From assembly GCA_023390335.1 (NCBI GenBank), contig JAEWCZ010000073.1, positions 68,939 through 132,938 on the forward strand: a DNA stretch of 64,000 bases. The letters run 5' to 3'. Within the stretch, counting starts at the first letter, position 1. Each line of letters begins with the position of its first letter. This DNA comes from Bacillota bacterium (GTDB lineage: Bacteria; Bacillota; Clostridia; Acetivibrionales; DSM-1351). The notes under the pieces were generated by a model. The model made no database searches and had not been told where the DNA came from. It worked only from the letters and a program-made list of their open reading frames with translations. Positions 52,921 to 62,535 of this stretch are shown one piece after another. The translations under genes and the position numbers were made by a program.

Positions 52921-53796
52921 TTATTTACTTTCTCTAATAAGCTTCTCAATATCTTGGTGAGTGAAATTATATTTTGTATTGCAAAAATGGCATTGAAGCT
53001 CAGCGCCTTGCCCATCTTCAAGTATTTCAAGCAAATCATTTTTACCAATGCTAATTAAATTTCTTTCCATTCTTTCTTTAGAACAGTTACACTCAAATTT
53101 ACAAGGTACCTTTTCAATGATCTTAGGGTCCATTTCGTCCAATAACATCTCTAGAATCTCTTCTGGTGTTGTTCCTTGTGATAGTAGCTTTGATACTGGC
53201 GGAAACCCTATTAGCCTATTTTCGAGCTTCTCAATAGTCTCCTCGTCGGCACCAGGCATAAGTTGAATTATAAATCCACCCGCACTTCTGACACCATTTG
53301 CATCTACTAATACTCCTAAAGCAACTGTTGATGGTACCTGCTCTGATGTAGCGAAGTAATATGTCAAGTCATCAGCTATCTCTCCAGAAACTAAATCAGA
53401 AAATCCAATATACGGTTTCTTCAGTCCCATGTCCTTAATAACATTGATATATCCATAGCCCACTGCTGTTCTAATATCTAATTTACCATGATCATTTAGA
53501 GGTAAATCAACAATTGGGTTGTAAACATACCCTTTTACATTCGCACTAGAGTCAGATGTTACAACTATTCCTCCAAGTGGGCCATCACCTTTAATTTGAA
53601 TTGTAAGCTTGTCATTTTCGCCTTTTAACATCCTAGACATCATTCCTGCAGCTGTAAGCGTCCTTCCTAGTGCAGCAGTAGCTATCGGCGATAATCCATG
53701 CACTTTGGCAGCTTTATCTACAAGCTCAGTCGATGATGTGGCAAAAGCGCGTATTGTACCTTGTGCAGCTGTTGCTCGTACGATGTAATCTTTCAT
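52921..53796 (-). CDS. hslO: 33 kDa redox-regulated chaperone Hsp33
   Basis: 291 residues. The N-terminal half (ATAAQGTIRAFATSS, GDGPLGGIVVTSDSSANVKGYV) and the C-terminal zinc switch ECNCSKERM plus CHFCNTKYNF (CxC...CxxC) are complete. Hsp33 is a holdase activated by disulfide formation when the zinc is released under oxidative stress. AGGGG precedes the ATG. Separate from the tRNA cluster above. Confidence 0.94.
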   Translation of the reverse strand: MKDYIVRATAAQGTIRAFATSSTELVDKAAKVHGLSPIATAALGRTLTAAGMMSRMLKGENDKLTIQIKGDGPLGGIVVTSDSSANVKGYVYNPIVDLPLNDHGKLDIRTAVGYGYINVIKDMGLKKPYIGFSDLVSGEIADDLTYYFATSEQVPSTVALGVLVDANGVRSAGGFIIQLMPGADEETIEKLENRLIGFPPVSKLLSQGTTPEEILEMLLDEMDPKIIEKVPCKFECNCSKERMERNLISIGKNDLLEILEDGQGAELQCHFCNTKYNFTHQDIEKLIRESK

Positions 53797-53862
53797 TATT
53801 CAATTCCCCTTATGCTTCTTGGATAATATTTTTAAAACTATATTTTTTCAATATATTTGAAA

Positions 53863-53889
53863 ACCCCGATATATGTAATATATCGGGGT
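53863..53889 (-). terminator. Terminator of the cold-shock gene
   Basis: ACCCCGATATAT and ATATATCGGGGT form a 12-bp stem around three bases, with TTTT on the minus strand. Confidence 0.7.
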
Positions 53890-53925
53890 AATAATGGCTA
53901 CTTCAGTATATAGTTAAAGCAAGTA

Positions 53926-54126
53926 TTATGCTCTCTGAACGTTTGCAGCCTGAGGACCTTTAGCTCCTTCAACAACATCAAATACTACTTCTGAGCCTTC
54001 CTCAAGTGTTTTGTATCCATCCATTGTGATTGCAGAAAAATGAACAAATACGTCATTTCCGCCATCTCTTTCGATAAATCCAAATCCTTTTTCAGCATTA
54101 AACCATTTAACTCTTCCCTTTTCCAT
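53926..54126 (-). CDS. Cold-shock-type RNA chaperone (Csp)
   Basis: 66 residues, the OB-fold cold-shock domain with RNP1 KGFGFIE and RNP2 VFVHF. It binds single-stranded nucleic acid and melts RNA structure. ATG follows AGGAGG. The leader is ~70 nt with a GC-rich hairpin (CGCGAC/GTCGCG), as in other csp genes where leaders control expression in the cold. Confidence 0.95.
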   Translation of the reverse strand: MEKGRVKWFNAEKGFGFIERDGGNDVFVHFSAITMDGYKTLEEGSEVVFDVVEGAKGPQAANVQRA

Positions 54127-54199
54127 CGATCAATTCCTCCTGAAATATAACTAAACTTTATTGCGCGACACGGTCGCGTTCTTTAACAACATCTAGAAG

Positions 54200-54228
54200 T
54201 TTAACATATATCTTTCTAACTGTCAAAT
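54200..54228 (-). promoter_or_regulatory. Promoter of the csp gene
   Basis: TTGACA (54223-54228), 17 nt with a TG element, TAAACT (54200-54205) on the minus strand. Confidence 0.6.
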
Positions 54229-54324
54229 GATATTTATGCAATATCTCTAACATGCTATCTAGAAACATTCAACCACTAATCGTGAATTTATTTTGCCAAT
54301 ATCATGAGCAATTATTCCTATAAT

Positions 54325-55086
54325 TTATGTTAAGTTATGACTTTTTTTGCATATATAGAAATTCCTTTGGCTTTTTTCTGATGGTTTTTTTATTTTCAGT
54401 TCATCATATATAGCGGTAAATTCTAAATCCGAATCATTTATAAAATTCATTACCTCATCATTTGAATATGCCCTTTCAAAATGCGTTTCATCAAATCTTT
54501 TATAAAGATCATTTTGTTTTACAAAAAATGTTAAATCAAATCTAGCTTTCTTTGTTTTGTAATCATAATCGTTTTGCCAAATGTATGTAACCTCCTCATC
54601 TATTTCATAAAATAGATTATTCGAGAGCGTATTTTCAAATTTATACTGGGTATTAATATCAAAAATAAATAATCCACCTGGATTTAAATAATTCTGAACT
54701 AGCTTAAATAGTTTCTGAATCTGCGATTTTTTAGTTAGATAGTTAAAGCTGTCAAGCAAGCAAACTATCACATCTACAGTACCATAAAGTTCAAAATCGC
54801 ACATATCTTGGTTCAATAGCAGTATATCCAATCCTTCCGCTTTAGCTTTTTCATTTGCACAATCAAGCATTTCGGTGGACAAATCTAGACATATCATTTC
54901 ATAACCCCGTCTTGCCATTTCTATCCCAAAACTCCCTGTACCGCATCCAAGTTCTAAGATCATCGACGCCTTTACCTTATGTTTTGAAAGTATTTTCTCC
55001 ACATAGTCCGCCCATTTTTTATAATCAATATCAAGAGTTAACCTATCATAAACATATGCAAAATTATTATATATAAATACACACAT
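54325..55086 (-). CDS. Class I SAM-dependent methyltransferase
   Basis: 253 residues. YNNFAYVYDRL opens a common clostridial methyltransferase group; the SAM site is ILELGCGTGSFGIEMA, followed by MICLDLSTEML and VDVIVCLLDSFNYL and the post-motif LNPGGLFIFDIN. Substrate not identifiable. The ATG at 55086 has its AAGG too close, so the true start is uncertain. Single gene. Confidence 0.8.
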   Translation of the reverse strand: MCVFIYNNFAYVYDRLTLDIDYKKWADYVEKILSKHKVKASMILELGCGTGSFGIEMARRGYEMICLDLSTEMLDCANEKAKAEGLDILLLNQDMCDFELYGTVDVIVCLLDSFNYLTKKSQIQKLFKLVQNYLNPGGLFIFDINTQYKFENTLSNNLFYEIDEEVTYIWQNDYDYKTKKARFDLTFFVKQNDLYKRFDETHFERAYSNDEVMNFINDSDLEFTAIYDELKIKKPSEKSQRNFYICKKSHNLT

Positions 55087-55319
55087 CCTTACATTTGTTT
55101 TTTTGTTTACATTTTACCATAAATGTTGTCTATTAGCATATTTTCTGATGAGATAGATGTAGTCTGAACTTTTATAGTCTAAATTAATAAGCTTACATTT
55201 ATCGTACATGTATCATATGGAGATGACAAATGATTTATTCGTTTGTCAGTATTTGTTTAATCAAGAGCTTATAAACATTGAAATGATGTTAAAAAGTAGT
55301 TTTTTATTGCTAACTAGCA

Positions 55320-56414
55320 TTATATAAAATATTTATTTACTATCGGAATTTTTGAGAGTACGCAATACACACCGAGACTCAATAAAAATATCAGTAATAC
55401 TACTAAAGGAACGGTTACAAGAGGAGTTATTGCTAAAAACGGAAAATTTAAATCTTTTAAAACAATTATAAAAGAAACATGTACAAGGTAAATGCAGAAG
55501 CTTGCTTTAGATATATATCTAGTTATTTTTCTCTTCATGCTAATAAGTGTTTCCCCAACATCTTTTGTTTTTCCATGTTGATTTTTTATAAATAGAAACA
55601 AAGCTGCTGCCATTGCCGCTACATTTGGTGCCATCCCCTCTAAATACATCGTATTTAAAGCTTGCTTGGATATCGATTTAATGATCGTACCGCCTATTGT
55701 TATCAGAAGCCCCATTATACCAAGCAAATAAATTATACAGGTTGTTTTCTTTTTAAGAGTATATATTTGTAAGTAATGTCCCAATACAAAATAACCAATC
55801 GCTGAATAAACCATTGTAATTGCATATTGCAGCACTATCCCCTTTAGACGAGTGAAAGGGTAAATATTAACTGCATAAGGAAATACAATCCCCAAAAAAA
55901 TCCACGCAATTAATGCATATTCCATTTGTTGTTTACTTGCTGCATCAGTGAATACTCGTATTATCGGCAGAAGGGCATATATGAGAATTATTATATATAA
56001 ATAGTACAAATGAGTTTGAGTATTTAGTGTCAAAATATTTTTTATAGATTTAATTATGACTGCTTGTTCAATATAACCAGAGCTATGAGAAACTCTAAAA
56101 ATCTTAATCAGTTCATAAAATATTGCCCAAACAAATAGAGCACTAACTATTCTCAGTAAATATTTTGTGAAAAGCTGCTTTACTCCAATGACTTTATTTG
56201 AATTCAGAAATAACACTCCACTGCACATTAAGAAAACTGGAACACTCCATCTTATAATAGACGCTAAAAATACAGAAAAAATCCAATTAAGTGACATAAT
56301 TTTTAAATTTATTAAAGGTATCGCACAGATATGTATTGTAATAACACCAAATATGGCTAATACCTTTAGAGTATCTATGAATTCTATCCGACTTTTCAAT
56401 CCCAAATCCCCCAT
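55320..56414 (-). CDS. Acyltransferase family 3 membrane protein
   Basis: 364 residues, about ten membrane helices. The N-terminus RIEFIDTLKVLAIFGVITIH with the conserved His is typical of OafA/WecH-type O-acyltransferases that acetylate surface sugars. The start may be TTG at 56399 (MKSRIEFID), with GGGGGA in front, rather than ATG at 56414. No polysaccharide genes lie beside it, so the acceptor is unknown. Confidence 0.82.
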   Translation of the reverse strand: MGDLGLKSRIEFIDTLKVLAIFGVITIHICAIPLINLKIMSLNWIFSVFLASIIRWSVPVFLMCSGVLFLNSNKVIGVKQLFTKYLLRIVSALFVWAIFYELIKIFRVSHSSGYIEQAVIIKSIKNILTLNTQTHLYYLYIIILIYALLPIIRVFTDAASKQQMEYALIAWIFLGIVFPYAVNIYPFTRLKGIVLQYAITMVYSAIGYFVLGHYLQIYTLKKKTTCIIYLLGIMGLLITIGGTIIKSISKQALNTMYLEGMAPNVAAMAAALFLFIKNQHGKTKDVGETLISMKRKITRYISKASFCIYLVHVSFIIVLKDLNFPFLAITPLVTVPLVVLLIFLLSLGVYCVLSKIPIVNKYFI

Positions 56415-56505
56415 TAATGAACTTATATCTCAATAACCCCTATTTTACTATATAAAAACAATTATATATAAAAAGAATCATCTCCTATAATATACACTGT
56501 CAAAT

Positions 56506-56545
56506 ACAAGAAAGCCAGCAAAATTATATCTGCTGGCTTTCTTGT
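56506..56545. terminator. Bidirectional hairpin at the SASP gene end
   Basis: ACAAGAAAGCCAGCA and TGCTGGCTTTCTTGT form a 15-bp stem. One arm overlaps the last codons of the SASP gene. Confidence 0.75.
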
Positions 56546-56691
56546 ATTTGTGTCTTCCTTCTTTTATTTACCAATCCACCAATTCGACCCGTTTCTTTCG
56601 GAGTCAAACTTTTCCAACCGTCCTTCATAACTTTTTCAATCAAACCGAGTTCACGTGCTATTTCGTATTTTACCTTCTCATTTTCATCCAT
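56524..56691 (-). CDS. Alpha/beta-type small acid-soluble spore protein
   Basis: 55 residues. KVKYEIARELGLIEKVMKDGW and LTPKETGRIGGLVNKRR are the two conserved SASP helices that wrap and protect spore DNA. Shorter than major SASPs, of the SspF-like minor type. The ATG at 56691, 7 nt after GGAGG, is used instead of an ATG at 56712. Expressed late in the forespore by inference. Confidence 0.85.
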   Translation of the reverse strand: MDENEKVKYEIARELGLIEKVMKDGWKSLTPKETGRIGGLVNKRRKTQIQESQQI

Positions 56692-56846
56692 AGTATAACC
56701 TCCATATGCCATAGTGTTTTTAAAATTTGTAAAGCTTTCTTTATTGCTTTATACGAATAAAGAAAATCATTTGCCATAAAAATGGAATACTAATTGGTAT
56801 TATGTGGTTAATAGCACGGAATTATACTCAGTTTTCTATTTTTTCT

Positions 56847-58085
56847 TTATTTATTTTTCAACACCTCTATTGCCTTCTGAAGCTGTAAATCATCTTCTCT
56901 TGGAATAGCAGATACTGAAGTGTCTTTATATTTGTCTCCAAGATTAACCTCTATATCAGGCTTTATACCCTCTCCATGGATACATACACCGGAAGGAGTA
57001 AAATACCTAGCTATTGTCACCTTTAATCCTGTTCCATCGTCAAATCCATAAGTTGTTTGTACTAAACCTTTTCCAAAGGTTTTTGTTCCAATGAGAGTTC
57101 CTTTTCTGAAATCCTTAATAGCACCAGCAAGAATTTCTGAAGCACTTGCGCTATTTCCATTTGTTAAGACAACAATAGGAATATTCAATTCAGTAGCATC
57201 AGATGATTGTACAACTTTTTTGCCATTTCTATCTTCAGTATAGACTATCGTTCCCTTTGGCAGTAGCCTATCCGCCAAAGCTACAACTTCATTATATAAT
57301 CCACCTGGGTTATCTCTTACATCAATTATAAGTGATTTTGCACCCGCATCAAGCAGCTTATTTAGTTGGCTGATAAAATTCTTACTTATGTTTTCATCAA
57401 ACATTTTTAATTTTATATAAGCTATATTATCATCTAGCATTTCGCTTCGTATATTTAATTTTGCCTTTATCTTTTTTCTAACAACAGTAACATCTATAGT
57501 GCTGCTTTCTGATGGCCTAAGTATTGTTAATACGGTTTCAGTATTTTCCTGCCCTTTTATCATACTAGCTACAAGGGCATCATCTTTTATCCCTGTTATA
57601 TCCTTACCATCTATTTTAAGTATTTTGTCACCTTGCTTAATTCCGGCAGCCTTTGCGGGTGAATCATCAAATGGCTCTAGAACAGTTACTATCCCATTTT
57701 TATCAAGCATTATAGGTAATCCCACACCTACATACTCGTTCTCAGTGGTTTTTTGCATATCAGTAAACCACTTCATTTGCTCCTTATTATAGTAAACTGT
57801 ATATGGGTCTTTAAGTGAATCAGCCATACCTGCTATTGCACCTTCAAGTAACTTGTTTGTATCAGTGCTTTCGTAATACGAGTTTTGCAGAATGCTTCGT
57901 ACCTCATTAAATTTCTTTACAGTTTCTCTGTTAACGCTGCTTTTTTCAAATGCTAATGAATATCCGCCTGAGAAATACGTAAACCCCATAAATACTAGTG
58001 CAGATATTGTAAAGCAGATTATAGCTGTCATTGCGATAATGCCTACTACATGTTTTGAATCATACTCTCTCTTATTAAAATTCAA
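56847..58085 (-). CDS. S41-family C-terminal processing protease
   Basis: 412 residues. A membrane anchor, an N-terminal helical part, a PDZ domain (VGLPIMLDKNGIVTVLEPFDDSPAKAAGIKQGD) and a tail-protease core with the nucleophile in NGNSASASEILAGA and the catalytic Lys in GTKTFGKGLVQ. Exported at the membrane and likely processes cell-wall or spore proteins, like CtpA/CtpB. A TTG start at 58085 after AGAGGTG is used. Beside ftsEX and the LytM gene, as in many Firmicutes. Confidence 0.9.
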   Translation of the reverse strand: MNFNKREYDSKHVVGIIAMTAIICFTISALVFMGFTYFSGGYSLAFEKSSVNRETVKKFNEVRSILQNSYYESTDTNKLLEGAIAGMADSLKDPYTVYYNKEQMKWFTDMQKTTENEYVGVGLPIMLDKNGIVTVLEPFDDSPAKAAGIKQGDKILKIDGKDITGIKDDALVASMIKGQENTETVLTILRPSESSTIDVTVVRKKIKAKLNIRSEMLDDNIAYIKLKMFDENISKNFISQLNKLLDAGAKSLIIDVRDNPGGLYNEVVALADRLLPKGTIVYTEDRNGKKVVQSSDATELNIPIVVLTNGNSASASEILAGAIKDFRKGTLIGTKTFGKGLVQTTYGFDDGTGLKVTIARYFTPSGVCIHGEGIKPDIEVNLGDKYKDTSVSAIPREDDLQLQKAIEVLKNK

Positions 58086-58184
58086 AATAACACACCTCTT
58101 TACCCTCAAACTTTTATTTACTATAGACTTTGTGAATTCTTTGGATTTAACATTATATATATTGATATGCTTAAAAATATAATA

Positions 58185-58213
58185 TTAAACCCGCATTTTT
58201 TATGCGGGTTTAA
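58185..58213 (-). terminator. Terminator of the ftsEX-LytM unit
   Basis: TTAAACCCGCAT and ATGCGGGTTTAA pair around TTTTT; it lies between the LytM stop and the S41 start. Confidence 0.75.
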
Positions 58214-58253
58214 TATTTATCATATTTATAGACCTTTATGTATATAAATCAGC

Positions 58254-59381
58254 TTATGTAAAGTATGGCATTGGATTTATAGCTTTACCATCTTTTCTTA
58301 CTTCAAAGTGTAAATGAGGCCCTGTTGATAAACCAGTACTACCCACCTTGCCAATAGTATCACCTTTCCCAACTTTGTCTCCAACACTAACTAGGATTTT
58401 GCTCTGATGCCCATACAATGTAGCTATGCCATCTCCATGATCTATTATAACACAATTCCCATATCCACCATTCCAGCCTGCTAAAATAACCTTACCACTA
58501 TTGGCAGCAGCTATTGTAGCTCCTGATGGGGCATCGATATCAATACCAGAATGCATTTTCTTAACTTTATATATTGGATGAATTCTATAACCAAATGGAG
58601 ATGAAATTCTAGTATACCCCGCGGTTGGCCATTTCATAACTCCACCAGCATATTTTGTATTTTTATCCATTAAGGCAGCAACTTTTTTGCTTAGTTGATT
58701 TGACTCAGCAATGAAATCATCTAGCGATTTCTCCGCTTTCTTTAATTCTGCCTTTCTAGCTTCAATATCCATCTCAGCCTGTGCTCTAGATGTCTTGATT
58801 TCAGAAACTTTACCATTTAATTTTTCTAACTGTGTTTTCTTTTGATCAAGCAAAAATAGCTTTTCCTGTTTCTTATCTTCAGTATTTCGTTTGGCAACAG
58901 ATATCTCATTGATAAGCTTCTCGTCATTCTCTCTAACCAGTGACAGTAATTCAATTCTAGAGAAGAATTCACTAAAACTCTTTGCTTCTACAAAAGATTC
59001 TAAAGGGGATTTGTTCATATTTTGATACAAAACCCTCATCCTTGTTTTGAACAACTCAGTCTTATATTCATAATCCTTGTCAATAGCGTCTATTTCTTTA
59101 TTAATAAGTTTTATATCGGTATTCACAATTGAAATTTCTTTTGATTTTTGCTTTAAAGTACCCTGAGTTTTTTTCTCATCAGATTCAAGCTGCTTTTTTT
59201 CTGCTGCTATTTGCGCTAGGTCAGCTTCTATCGCCTTTTTTTCTTTTTTAACATCTGATATTTTATTTTTAATGTTTTTTTGTTCTTTCTTGATAGTGTC
59301 CAATGAAGATGCATTGACAGGTATAATAATGCATGAAAATATGTATATAGCCACCATCATTAAAGATATTCTTCTCTTCAT
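58254..59381 (-). CDS. EnvC-like murein hydrolase with coiled coil and LytM domain
   Basis: 375 residues. Signal peptide, a ~210-residue coiled coil of K/E-rich heptads, then an M23 domain with HSGIDIDAPSG, IIDHGDGIATLYGHQ and TGPHLHFEV, which has the zinc ligands. In the FtsEX system such proteins are activated by the FtsX loop to cleave peptidoglycan at division or sporulation sites. ATG follows GGGAGG. It lies directly downstream of ftsX. Confidence 0.9.
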   Translation of the reverse strand: MKRRISLMMVAIYIFSCIIIPVNASSLDTIKKEQKNIKNKISDVKKEKKAIEADLAQIAAEKKQLESDEKKTQGTLKQKSKEISIVNTDIKLINKEIDAIDKDYEYKTELFKTRMRVLYQNMNKSPLESFVEAKSFSEFFSRIELLSLVRENDEKLINEISVAKRNTEDKKQEKLFLLDQKKTQLEKLNGKVSEIKTSRAQAEMDIEARKAELKKAEKSLDDFIAESNQLSKKVAALMDKNTKYAGGVMKWPTAGYTRISSPFGYRIHPIYKVKKMHSGIDIDAPSGATIAAANSGKVILAGWNGGYGNCVIIDHGDGIATLYGHQSKILVSVGDKVGKGDTIGKVGSTGLSTGPHLHFEVRKDGKAINPMPYFT

Positions 59382-59488
59382 TTTAACCCTCCCATTTCAT
59401 CCTTTGTAATGAGTCTTTATCCAATTTAAATTATTACCATATATTTCATAATAAAACAAGTATATAACGTAATTATTTAAAGTTCTGT

Positions 59489-60409
59489 TTATACATGTAG
59501 ATGCTTCCGTATTGACATAACACTTCCTGACCCACCTATAATTACACTAATTCCCACATATATTAGTGCCAACTTTCCACCCACAGAGCCAAACTTTACA
59601 GAGGAGAATTCACTACCAAACTCAACTATATAGGTACTTAGCCTTGGCTCAGCAAAACTATAGATATAGGCAACTATTAAAAATGCTACCAATGCTCCTA
59701 CAATTCCAATCAATATTCCCTCATATATAAAGGGCCACCTTATAAACCAATCAGTTGCTCCAATATATTTCATAATATTAATTTCCTTACGCCTTGCATA
59801 TACTGTTAACTTAATGGTATTTGAAATAATAAACAATGATACAATTAATAACAGACCAATCAAAACAGAACTAATAATTCTAACCCAATTTGCTGTTTTT
59901 GCTATCAAATCAATGGTTTGTTGTGAATATTTAACATTATCTACTCCTGCAAGTGAAAGAAACTCCTTTGCAACGAGTTCACTATTTTTTGCATCCTTTA
60001 CTTTTACAACAAATGTGACATTTAGAAAACTTTCATCTAAACCATCAAGAATATTTGACCCGCCCTGCTCAGCTTTATCACTATCAAGATATTTTTTTAA
60101 TTTCTCAAATGCTTCTTTTTTTGAAATGACAGTAATACTATCTATGTACTTATTATTACTTATTTCAGTCTTAACTGCATTAACCTGTTCATCAGTGAGT
60201 TCCGAAAGGCAGTTCACCTGCATTTGAGGTTGCTCAGACAAAACTTCTAAATTATAATTTAAGTTTACTAATATTAAATAAAATACTCCGAATAAAATCA
60301 ATGCTGCACTTATAATACTTATAGACGCCAACGACATTAGTCTATTTCTAGATGCATTCAAAAAACTTTCTTTAAGAATATATCTTATACTCCGTATCTT
60401 CATCCCCAT
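59489..60409 (-). CDS. ftsX: Cell-division ABC transporter membrane subunit FtsX
   Basis: 306 residues, four membrane helices: one near 24-50, an extracytoplasmic loop of ~120 residues, then three near 175-290, the FtsX topology. With FtsE it transmits ATP-driven changes to a peptidoglycan hydrolase. It overlaps ftsE by 38 nt. ATG 60409 with AAGGG in front; ATG 60403 is possible. Confidence 0.92.
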   Translation of the reverse strand: MGMKIRSIRYILKESFLNASRNRLMSLASISIISAALILFGVFYLILVNLNYNLEVLSEQPQMQVNCLSELTDEQVNAVKTEISNNKYIDSITVISKKEAFEKLKKYLDSDKAEQGGSNILDGLDESFLNVTFVVKVKDAKNSELVAKEFLSLAGVDNVKYSQQTIDLIAKTANWVRIISSVLIGLLLIVSLFIISNTIKLTVYARRKEINIMKYIGATDWFIRWPFIYEGILIGIVGALVAFLIVAYIYSFAEPRLSTYIVEFGSEFSSVKFGSVGGKLALIYVGISVIIGGSGSVMSIRKHLHV

Positions 60410-61079
60410 AAAGCCCTTTCTGTTGATCTCTGATTATCCTTCCTTTATCTATTGCTATTACTCTTTTCTTCATAGCATCAACGATACCTTTTTCATGGGT
60501 TGTAACAATAACAGTGGTTCCCCTTTGGTTTACCTCTGTTAGGAGTTTTACAATTTCCCATGAATTTTCAGGATCTAAATTACCTGTAGGTTCATCTGCA
60601 ATTAGCAGAGCTGGGCTATTTACTAAAGACCTGGCTATCGCAACACGCTGCTGTTCTCCACCTGATAGCTGACTAGGGTATGCATTGGCTTTCCTGCTTA
60701 ACCCTACTAATGCGAGAGACATAGGTACCTGTCTACGGATTTCTTTTGGAAGACATTCAGTTATTTCCATTGCAAAAGCAACATTTTCATACACAGTTTT
60801 ATTTGGGAGAAGCCTGAAGTCCTGAAAAACTATTCCCATCCCACGTCGCAAATATGGAATCTGCTTGTGTTCAAGTGATGATAGCTGATACCCATTTACC
60901 ATTACTTCTCCTTCAGTTGCACTCTCTTCCTTCATCACTAGCTTCAGTAAAGTTGACTTACCAGAACCACTTGAACCTATAATGAAAGCAAAGTCTCCCT
61001 TATTAATTTTCAAGTTAATATCCTTTAAAGCAATAGTACCATTTGGATATTTTTTACTTACACCAATAAATTCTACCAC
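60372..61079 (-). CDS. ftsE: Cell-division ATP-binding protein FtsE
   Basis: 235 residues. Walker A IIGSSGSGKSTL, signature LSGGEQQRVAIARSL, Walker B LLIADEPTGNLDP and an H-loop THEKGIV. The GMGIVFQDFRLLP segment is the FtsE Q-loop. A GTG at 61079 follows AAGGAG and replaces a TTG at 61112. Forms the FtsEX complex. Confidence 0.94.
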   Translation of the reverse strand: MVEFIGVSKKYPNGTIALKDINLKINKGDFAFIIGSSGSGKSTLLKLVMKEESATEGEVMVNGYQLSSLEHKQIPYLRRGMGIVFQDFRLLPNKTVYENVAFAMEITECLPKEIRRQVPMSLALVGLSRKANAYPSQLSGGEQQRVAIARSLVNSPALLIADEPTGNLDPENSWEIVKLLTEVNQRGTTVIVTTHEKGIVDAMKKRVIAIDKGRIIRDQQKGLYGDEDTEYKIYS

Positions 61080-61139
61080 TTTCTTTAAGCTCCTTATTAG
61101 TTTTTGTAGCAATTATTTCAGTTTCATAGCAATTCAGAA

Positions 61140-62219
61140 TTAATTGTCCATAGTTGCCATGTACTTTTTGACCAAAACAGCTACCTTAAATGTTACAGCA
61201 TCATCAAAGTTTGTAAGCTCTAAGCCTGTTAATCTCTTGATTTTCTCTAATCTATAAACTAATGTATTTCTATGAATATATAACTGTCTTGCAGTTTCAC
61301 TGACGTTTAAATTATTTTCAAAGAATTTCTGAATTGTGTGCATTGTCTCATTATCTAATGAGTTTGAAGAATTATCCTTAAATACCTCATCGAGAAACAA
61401 TTGACATAGAGTAGTTGGAATATGGTAAATAAGCCTTCCAAGACCTAAGTTATTATAATCATAAACATTCTTATCACCATTAAAAACATTACCTATTATC
61501 ATAGACATTTGTGCCTCTTTATATGATTTAGTAATATCCTTTAGGTTACTTATAATAGTACCTATTCCAATACATGCTTTTACCATTAATTCTGAATTAA
61601 GAGTGTCTACAATAGACCTAGCTATCTTATAGGTTTCTTTGTAGTCATCTTTACTCTTGACCTCTTTGACAAGCACGACATTGTCATTATCAATTACAAC
61701 TACAAAGTCCTTACTCTTGTTTGGAAATAAACTTTCAATCACCTCATGTACATGAATATCTTTTTCACTTGTAGCATTAATTAAGAATACAACTCGTAAT
61801 GAACTGTAATCAATGTGTAGTTCCTTTGACTTTAATAGAATATCTCCCGGCAAAATATTTTCTACTATAATGTTTTTGACAAATGTATTTTTGTCATATT
61901 TATCATCATAGTAACTTTTAAGATTAAGTATATTCAGTGTAAATAATTCAAGATATTTATTATCCTGAGGTTCTGTTGATTGAATAAAGGTTACAAATTC
62001 AACTTTGTTTTTAATTATAACCTTATTAAAAAGCTTACCATCTATTAAACCCTGTTGACTTTTTCCTTGAAGAAAAGTAGCAGCACTATTGTCGTGTTCC
62101 CCTATCATCTGAAAATTAGAATGAGCTATAATAACTCCACTATCATCAGTTACCCCTACTTCTTTGCTTATAATCTCGCTATATTTATCAGATAGCGTCT
62201 GAAATAATTTTACAGACAT
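61140..62219 (-). CDS. CdaR/PucR-type helix-turn-helix regulator
   Basis: 359 residues. N-terminal ligand-binding domain of the sugar-diacid type (VGVTDDSGVIIAHSNFQMIGEHD), a middle GGDEF-like part (VVVIDNDNVVLVKEV), and a C-terminal PucR helix-turn-helix, FFENNLNVSETARQLYIHRNTLVYRLEKI. It probably senses a small metabolite. ATG 62219 is used because AGGAGG lies 6 nt before it. It precedes ftsE by 60 nt on the same strand and may control that unit. Confidence 0.85.
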   Translation of the reverse strand: MSVKLFQTLSDKYSEIISKEVGVTDDSGVIIAHSNFQMIGEHDNSAATFLQGKSQQGLIDGKLFNKVIIKNKVEFVTFIQSTEPQDNKYLELFTLNILNLKSYYDDKYDKNTFVKNIIVENILPGDILLKSKELHIDYSSLRVVFLINATSEKDIHVHEVIESLFPNKSKDFVVVIDNDNVVLVKEVKSKDDYKETYKIARSIVDTLNSELMVKACIGIGTIISNLKDITKSYKEAQMSMIIGNVFNGDKNVYDYNNLGLGRLIYHIPTTLCQLFLDEVFKDNSSNSLDNETMHTIQKFFENNLNVSETARQLYIHRNTLVYRLEKIKRLTGLELTNFDDAVTFKVAVLVKKYMATMDN

Positions 62220-62274
62220 TTCAAACCTCCTGCTCAATAATATGTGAAAGCTTTGTAATAACGCCTTGGTTCAA

Positions 62275-62404
62275 AAGTAAATTTTTCGGTTGTAGAAAAA
62301 TTTACTTACCTCAGCGGCGTTTCAACGAGGCGGGAGATATACTCGCCGCCTGGAAACCGGAGCGGTACCCACCACTTGAAGTAGTGGATATCTTTCGCCT
62401 CGTT
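62275..62404 (-). ncRNA. Candidate structured RNA (leader or small RNA) upstream of the CdaR-type gene
   Basis: A GC-rich island in AT-rich DNA folds into a three-way junction on the minus strand: AACGAGGCG (62396-62404) with CGCCTCGTT (62324-62332) and AGATAT with ATATCT, enclosing two hairpins (62346-62365 and 62372-62387). A 13-bp hairpin at 62275-62307 (AAGTAAATTTTTC / GAAAAATTTACTT) followed by TTTTG resembles a terminator. This aptamer-then-terminator order 55 nt before a start is riboswitch-like, but no known class is recognised; it could also be an independent small RNA. Confidence 0.5.
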
Positions 62405-62535
62405 ATAACGAATCACAATCTATTAAAATTATACACTAAAACACTTTTTTTTACTATAATACATATTGTAAATTATTTTTGATCACTTTTACTCAAAATA
62501 ATCAATCAAAAAGTAGTTGTAAGTAAAATAATTCT

